From Bacillota bacterium (lineage in GTDB: Bacteria; Bacillota; Clostridia; Oscillospirales; Ruminococcaceae), in contig JAEXAZ010000106.1 in NCBI GenBank assembly GCA_023394255.1, forward strand, positions 1 to 15,721: a stretch of DNA of 15,721 nucleotides, given 5' to 3'. The position numbers were made by a program, and so were the translations under genes. Within the stretch, counting starts at the first letter, position 1. Each line of letters begins with the position of its first letter. This document shows positions 14,574 through 15,721 of this stretch, one piece after another. The notes under the pieces are model-generated. The model was not told the DNA's origin. It did not search any database and saw only the letters and a program-made list of their open reading frames with translations.

Positions 14574-15291
14574 TGTGATCAAGCAGGGCCAGGTGGCCAA
14601 ATCGGACGAGGTGGTTTTAATACCGGATATCCAGATTCCAAGGCCGAAGGCGCAGGAACAAGCCGAAGAGCCGCCTGAACCGCAGGTTTCGTTTGAAGAG
14701 CTTTATGCGCGGACAGTCAGCAAGGCCAGGCAGGAAGCCGAACGGGTTTCCAAGGAACTCCTGAAGCTCGCCCACTCTGAACACGATGTTTTGGTCGGGC
14801 AGGCGGAAGAGGACGCAAAAAGGATCCGGGATGAGGCTTACCGGGAGGGGCTGGAGCGGGGCCGTCAGGAAAAACGGGAAGAACTGCGCGCGGCGATTGA
14901 AAATACCAACCGTGCGATTCAGCAAATCGAACTGGAAAATGTGCAGTATATGCATTTATACGAAGAAGAGCTGAAAAACCTCGCGGTTGACGTCGCCTCC
15001 CGGATTCTTCGTAAAAGGATTACACCCGACGGGCATGAACTGACGGATCTTGTAAAGGCGGCGATCAATTCGGTCAAGGATGCCGACTGGATTACGGTGG
15101 AACTGTCCGAACGAATGCCCGGGCTGCTGTCTTTTCTGGAAAGCGAACTCAAGGAAAGCCGGATAAACGCGGAGATCGTGGCAAAAGACCTGCCGGAGGA
15201 CACCTGTATTGTAAAAACATCCGATGGCAACATTGACGCGTCCGTAACAACACAGCTTCGAAACGTCAGAGAATATTTCGATCAGGTCTAA
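14557..15291 (+). CDS. fliH: Flagellar assembly protein FliH
   Basis: FliH is the peripheral stalk of the export ATPase; it dimerises, binds the N-terminus of FliI and regulates it. The 244-aa product has a variable N-terminus, a Glu/Pro-rich stretch at about 30-46, and a long charged coiled coil at about 50-145 that includes AYREGLERGRQEKREEL, the FliH Gly-spaced helix. The C-terminal domain at about 150-244 contains LAVDVASRILRKRI and VKAAINSVKDADWITVELS and ends NVREYFDQV. The ATG at 14557 lies within the end of fliG, with AAGGGCGG 5 nt upstream. A GTG at 14575 is a possible alternative start just after the fliG stop. fliI starts 15 nt after its stop. Confidence 0.93.
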   Translation: MRSLPSVIKQGQVAKSDEVVLIPDIQIPRPKAQEQAEEPPEPQVSFEELYARTVSKARQEAERVSKELLKLAHSEHDVLVGQAEEDAKRIRDEAYREGLERGRQEKREELRAAIENTNRAIQQIELENVQYMHLYEEELKNLAVDVASRILRKRITPDGHELTDLVKAAINSVKDADWITVELSERMPGLLSFLESELKESRINAEIVAKDLPEDTCIVKTSDGNIDASVTTQLRNVREYFDQV

Positions 15292-15306
15292 AAGTGGAGG
15301 AAGCCG

Positions 15307-15721
15307 ATGCAACAGCAACTTGCGGTCAATACAACAAAATATCGGCAGATTCTGCGTATGGGCGATTTTTATACGCGGGAAGGTAAAATCCACCAGATTG
15401 TGGGCATGACGGTGGAGGCGACAGGGATCGTCTGCAATATCGGCGATGTGTGCAACATCGTTTTGGGCAACGGCAAGCAAAGCATCCTTTCCGAGGTCGT
15501 GGGGTTCCGGGGCAATAAAGTGCTTCTGATGCCCTATCAGGATATCGACGGCATCGGCTATGGAAGCACGGTACATAACACCGGTTCCAAGCTCATGATC
15601 AAAATGAGCGATCAGCTCATCGGCCGCACGGTGGACGCGCTTGGAAACCCGATTGACGAAGGCGAACCGATTCCCGCCACAGATTATTATCCGATCAACG
15701 GCGTCCCCTCCAACCCAATGG
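15307..15721 (+). CDS. fliI: Flagellum-specific ATPase FliI, N-terminal part (cut by window end)
   Basis: FliI is the hexameric ATPase of the flagellar type III export apparatus, related to F1-ATPase beta. The first 138 codons are present: the N-terminal region with KIHQIVGMTVEATGIVCNIGD, the beta-barrel strand GFRGNKVLLMPY, and the family signature IGRTVDALGNPIDEGEPI near 100-117, which lies before the Walker A motif. The Walker A and B motifs are beyond the window. GGAGG 6 nt before the ATG supports the start. It follows fliH in the conserved fliF-fliG-fliH-fliI order. Confidence 0.95.
   Translation, partial: MQQQLAVNTTKYRQILRMGDFYTREGKIHQIVGMTVEATGIVCNIGDVCNIVLGNGKQSILSEVVGFRGNKVLLMPYQDIDGIGYGSTVHNTGSKLMIKMSDQLIGRTVDALGNPIDEGEPIPATDYYPINGVPSNPM

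Noticed and set aside
13713..14600. 295-codon open frame on the minus strand under fliG
   Set aside because: Shadow of the strongly conserved fliG coding frame.

Overview
The window is a flagellar gene cluster from a low-to-mid GC Gram-positive anaerobe, most likely a member of the Clostridia (the gene content and spacing suggest Oscillospirales-like taxa, but this is inference). Support comes from strong AGGAGG-type ribosome binding sites, consensus sigma-A promoter boxes, a class B sortase, a csrA tail next to fliD/fliS as in clostridial late-flagellar regions, and the order flgB-flgC-fliE-fliF-fliG-fliH-fliI.

Layout. Positions 1-85 hold the C-terminal 27 codons of csrA. It converges on a minus-strand gene (98-763) for a degenerate PilZ-like protein. 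The 120-bp divergent region at 764-884 carries overlapping promoter candidates and leads into a FlgN/FliT-like chaperone, an unusually long FliD (974 aa) and FliS. A strong intrinsic terminator (about 4813-4848) closes this late-flagellar unit.

Next comes a two-gene insert that is not flagellar in the usual sense: a 1483-aa secreted protein with six cadherin-like beta-sandwich repeats and a C-terminal NPNTG sortase motif (4941-9392), followed through an ATGA overlap by a class B sortase with His162, Cys258 and Arg270 (9389-10294). No terminator with a U-tract separates the sortase from flgB, so the rod genes may be read from the same transcript.

The rest is the early basal-body/motor/export operon: flgB, flgC, fliE, fliF, fliG, fliH and the start of fliI, which is cut by the window end. 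It is interrupted between flgC and fliE by a 439-bp AT-rich region. This region contains a perfect consensus sigma-A promoter (TTGACA-17-TATAAT), a leader of about 285 nt, a possible 18-codon upstream ORF and a stem-loop.

How the genes work together: FlgB and FlgC (proximal rod), FliE (rod/MS-ring adaptor), FliF (MS ring) and FliG (rotor) build the basal body. FliH and FliI energise export. FliD caps the filament, with FliS and the FlgN/FliT-like protein as export chaperones. CsrA normally represses flagellin translation post-transcriptionally. The points most worth following up are the sortase/adhesin pair inside the flagellar locus, the missing membrane anchor after NPNTG, the modular expanded FliD, and the fliE leader.
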